Shown here: positions 61,221 to 64,000 of the stretch, piece by piece
Numbering within the stretch: the stretch's first letter is position 1
Layout of the letters: each line of letters starts with the position of its first letter
Assembly (NCBI RefSeq): GCF_029360705.1
Contig: NZ_JARKMX010000002.1
Span: forward strand, 434,001 to 498,000
DNA length: 64,000 nt
Reading direction: 5' to 3'
From: Paraflavitalea pollutisoli
Lineage (GTDB): Bacteria > Bacteroidota > Bacteroidia > Chitinophagales > Chitinophagaceae
Program-made: the position numbers and the translations under genes
The notes under the pieces: model-generated
Seen by the model: only the letters and a program-made list of their open reading frames with translations
What the model was told of the DNA's origin: nothing
The model's database searches: none

Positions 61221-61466
61221 TTACTCTACGGATGCAGTTACTGATTCGCGTGCGTAGTTAAGGATGTTTAAAATAACCTGCGGCCTGGGGGATTCAACGA
61301 TCCTGTTGAGGCTTTTTACAGATGTCTTCAATACTTCTAATTTCTCGCGAAGAGTCCAATCTTCTTGCAATGCGGTTTCGATTGCTGCGGTTTTCTCTGG
61401 AGAGGTTTCATTATACAAATACTGTATGAGCTCCTCTGGTGTAAAGAGAATCATAGGCAATTCCAT
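61221..61466 (-). CDS. Short helical protein of unknown function
   Basis: An 81-residue protein (ATG 61466; a second ATG four codons in). Its core reads FTPEELIQYLYNETSPEKTAAIETALQEDWTLREKLEVLKTS, a two-helix arm similar in pattern to anti-sigma N-terminal modules (compare YEEYFLLYVDNELN...NPDLRTELEML of the anti-sigma-like protein at 40120). No membrane segment or Cys/His metal site. Such short proteins occur across the Bacteroidota without assigned function. Followed, upstream on the same strand, by a 324-bp gap (61467-61790) in which I find no gene. Confidence 0.65.
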   Translation of the reverse strand: MELPMILFTPEELIQYLYNETSPEKTAAIETALQEDWTLREKLEVLKTSVKSLNRIVESPRPQVILNILNYARESVTASVE

Positions 61467-61790
61467 TTATGTCCTAAAAAATAGTCCGAAAGAGTCAATT
61501 TCGGAGTCCGTCCGATTTATAAACGCTGGCTGGGGTCTTGTTATTGTATAGGATTCGGAAATTGGAGGAGTCGTTGCTTAAATCGAACACCAAGGTAGAT
61601 AAAATAATCTAATAATAATAGCGGCTTTTATACAGCCTGGCTGTGAAAGTCGGGCCTGGCACTGCATCCGACAGCCTGGCGGGCAAGGTTTCCAATGACG
61701 TGCAAGTAGTTGTAAATGAACCAGCTTATGGCTATCTGGCAGCGGTAAACCGAGGGGGGAGTAGCGTTGAAAGCCGGATATCGGGGCTAT
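61467..61790. other. Gene-free interval between the short helical protein and the FtsB/DivIC-like gene
   Basis: 324 bp with nothing I can support as a gene. ACAGCCTGGC occurs twice about 35 bp apart (near 61634 and 61670), and the left part is A+T-rich and probably holds the promoter of the 81-residue gene. Confidence 0.4.
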
Positions 61791-62105
61791 TTATTGCTTT
61801 TCGGCAGGCGGTTCGGGGAGAATGAAGAGGTCTTCATTGTCTCTTTTCATCCAGTATTTTTCACGGGCATATTTTTCCAGCGTAGCGGGATCGGACTTCA
61901 GTTGTTCGAGTTCTTTTTTGGTGTTCTCTATTTGTCCGAGGAAAAAGTCGCGGCTCTTTTCGAGCTTGTGCAGTTCACTCTTGTGCTTGAAGTGGGTAGT
62001 GATGATATCCTGATCATCGAAGAAGCACAACCATACTGCAAACACCAATCCGGTCAGGAGGTATTTATTCTTAAGCCAGGCGGGTATTTGTTGCAACAGC
62101 TTCAT
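61791..62105 (-). CDS. FtsB/DivIC-family septum formation protein
   Basis: A 104-residue single-pass protein (ATG 62105; longer frame from 62162 overlaps the enolase terminator). A membrane helix (NKYLLTGLVFAVWLCFFDDQDII, split at CFF) is followed by a coiled coil (HKSELHKLEKSRDFFLGQIENTKKELEQLKSDPATLEKYAREKYWMKRDNEDLF), and the AREKYWMKRDNED ending is typical of FtsB/DivIC, a divisome scaffold that binds FtsL and FtsQ. It lies 87 bp after enolase on the same strand, with the terminator between. Confidence 0.85.
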   Translation of the reverse strand: MKLLQQIPAWLKNKYLLTGLVFAVWLCFFDDQDIITTHFKHKSELHKLEKSRDFFLGQIENTKKELEQLKSDPATLEKYAREKYWMKRDNEDLFILPEPPAEKQ

Positions 62106-62131
62106 GGTCCTTCTTCTTTGTGTGATATCTG

Positions 62132-62180
62132 AAAAAAGGGAAAGGCAGGAAGTCAGCACCAAGGGTCCTGACTTCCTGCC
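62132..62180 (-). terminator. Rho-independent terminator after eno
   Basis: Perfect 13-bp stem: GGCAGGAAGTCAG (62144-62156) and CTGACTTCCTGCC (62168-62180), 11-nt loop, followed on the minus strand by TTTCCCTTTTTTC. It starts 13 bp past the enolase stop. Confidence 0.93.
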
Positions 62181-62192
62181 CTTGTCCTATAA

Positions 62193-63536
<1,344 letters not shown>

Positions 63537-63617
63537 TTAGTGCACGCGGCGTCTTTGCCAGACGCTGCGTTCGGATGGCAAAGAAACGAAGTTTATATTA
63601 ATTAATGCTTACGGAGC

Positions 63618-64000
63618 TTAGCTTATCCTATCCTCGAGGTCGGATAATACGGCCAGCCACTCCCCGGGTTCGTCGCCTTCTTCCTGCCAGAGATCGCGCA
63701 ATTCGGAGTTATTGCGTACCCGGTCGATGACCTTTTTCATGCGGGCGAGGTCTTGCGACACGAGCGGACCAGCCTCTGTTTTGGCGAGCCAGTCTTCTGC
63801 CCCTTCGGGGAAATCTTCCGATTGTTTGCCTTTTGCAGCGGCAACAAACTCTATTGCGGCAAGTACCGCTACGCTATCATCTACTTCGAGGTAATTTTCT
63901 TCTGGTAATACGGCTACTCTGTCCAGGATCTCATTGATTACTTTCACTCCATTGTCTTCCACTTCGATCACGAAATCCAGTGCGGCGTCATTCTCAAAGT
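63618..64000 (-). CDS. DUF4259-like protein, N-terminus beyond the window
   Basis: A partial gene running off the right edge of the window; the frame stays open to the last base and shows FENDAALDFVIEVEDNG at the edge, the FxNDxALDW-type motif seen near the start of DUF4259 proteins. About 127 residues are seen, ending LAVLSDLEDRIS, acidic throughout (FPEGAEDWLAKTEAG...). The role of the domain is unknown. The true start is probably 5-15 codons beyond 64000. Confidence 0.7.
   Translation of the reverse strand, partial: FENDAALDFVIEVEDNGVKVINEILDRVAVLPEENYLEVDDSVAVLAAIEFVAAAKGKQSEDFPEGAEDWLAKTEAGPLVSQDLARMKKVIDRVRNNSELRDLWQEEGDEPGEWLAVLSDLEDRIS

Overview
The window is a stretch of a Bacteroidota chromosome, most probably from the family Chitinophagaceae (Chitinophaga/Niastella/Paraflavitalea-like). 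I infer this from protein families and gene order, not from a database match. The signs are: a fused isobutyryl-CoA mutase (IcmF), the long Bacteroidota-type IspG, a MurU-like uridylyltransferase next to an AmgK-RapZ fusion, a TonB-dependent receptor, many lipoproteins and outer-membrane barrels, an ECF sigma/anti-sigma/barrel operon, and repeated TAnnTTTG promoter boxes (the -7 element of the Bacteroidota primary sigma factor) only a few bases ahead of start codons. I see no tRNA, rRNA, CRISPR array, insertion sequence, integrase or phage gene. It reads as ordinary core chromosome with a few accessory operons.

Layout. 1-5.5 kb: end of a Nei/Fpg glycosylase, a DinB-like protein, IcmF (minus) and an amidohydrolase. 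5.6-13.7 kb: a plus-strand run of a small exported protein, two different vanadium-haloperoxidase/PAP2-type lipoproteins, two outer-membrane barrels and a FecA-like TonB receptor, closed by a strong terminator; this is the most unusual accessory locus. 13.8-16.8 kb: exported GH37 trehalase, a small exported protein and a class D beta-lactamase-like lipoprotein. 17-18.7 kb: VWA membrane protein and TPR protein (Bat type). 18.8-23.1 kb: ispG, a WYL regulator, a GyrI-like protein and an exported VOC protein. 23.1-26.1 kb: divergent galactokinase and aldose epimerase, then a lipoprotein. 26.7-31.5 kb: nadB, MurU-like, AmgK-RapZ fusion and a lipid A-type acyltransferase. 31.7-33.1 kb: a degenerate histidine kinase and its NarL-type regulator. 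33.2-38.5 kb: persulfide-dioxygenase/rhodanese protein with an ArsR regulator, tsaB, an odd 3HCDH-domain protein, ridA and kbl. 38.5-42.2 kb: a repeat-bearing gap, a 68-residue membrane peptide, then an ECF sigma factor, an anti-sigma-like protein with a duplicated N-terminal domain, and a barrel. 42.2-44.6 kb: YdcZ transporter, L,D-transpeptidase-like protein and an alpha/beta hydrolase. 44.8-48.8 kb: acs divergent from an MHS-type transporter plus a small membrane protein. 49-51.8 kb: SulP anion transporter with beta-carbonic anhydrase. 52-57.7 kb: polysaccharide deacetylase, a 2-oxoacid oxidoreductase alpha subunit without its beta partner, an HD domain fused to a Pycsar-effector-like membrane domain, an SdiA-regulated-type lipoprotein and a small XRE regulator with a palindrome at its start. 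57.7-64 kb: a large GAF-domain protein, nth, a short helical protein, a FtsB/DivIC-like protein, eno and a truncated DUF4259-like gene.

Working units I infer: peptidoglycan amino-sugar recycling (MurU-like + AmgK-RapZ), bicarbonate supply (SulP + carbonic anhydrase), acetate/monocarboxylate uptake and activation (MHS carrier + Acs), sulfide/persulfide handling (ArsR + MBL-rhodanese) and an envelope-stress-type sigma circuit whose ECF promoter sequence also precedes a small membrane peptide. Leading candidates for something undescribed are the haloperoxidase/barrel/TonB operon, the HD-Pycsar-type fusion, and the sigma regulon with its duplicated anti-sigma domain.
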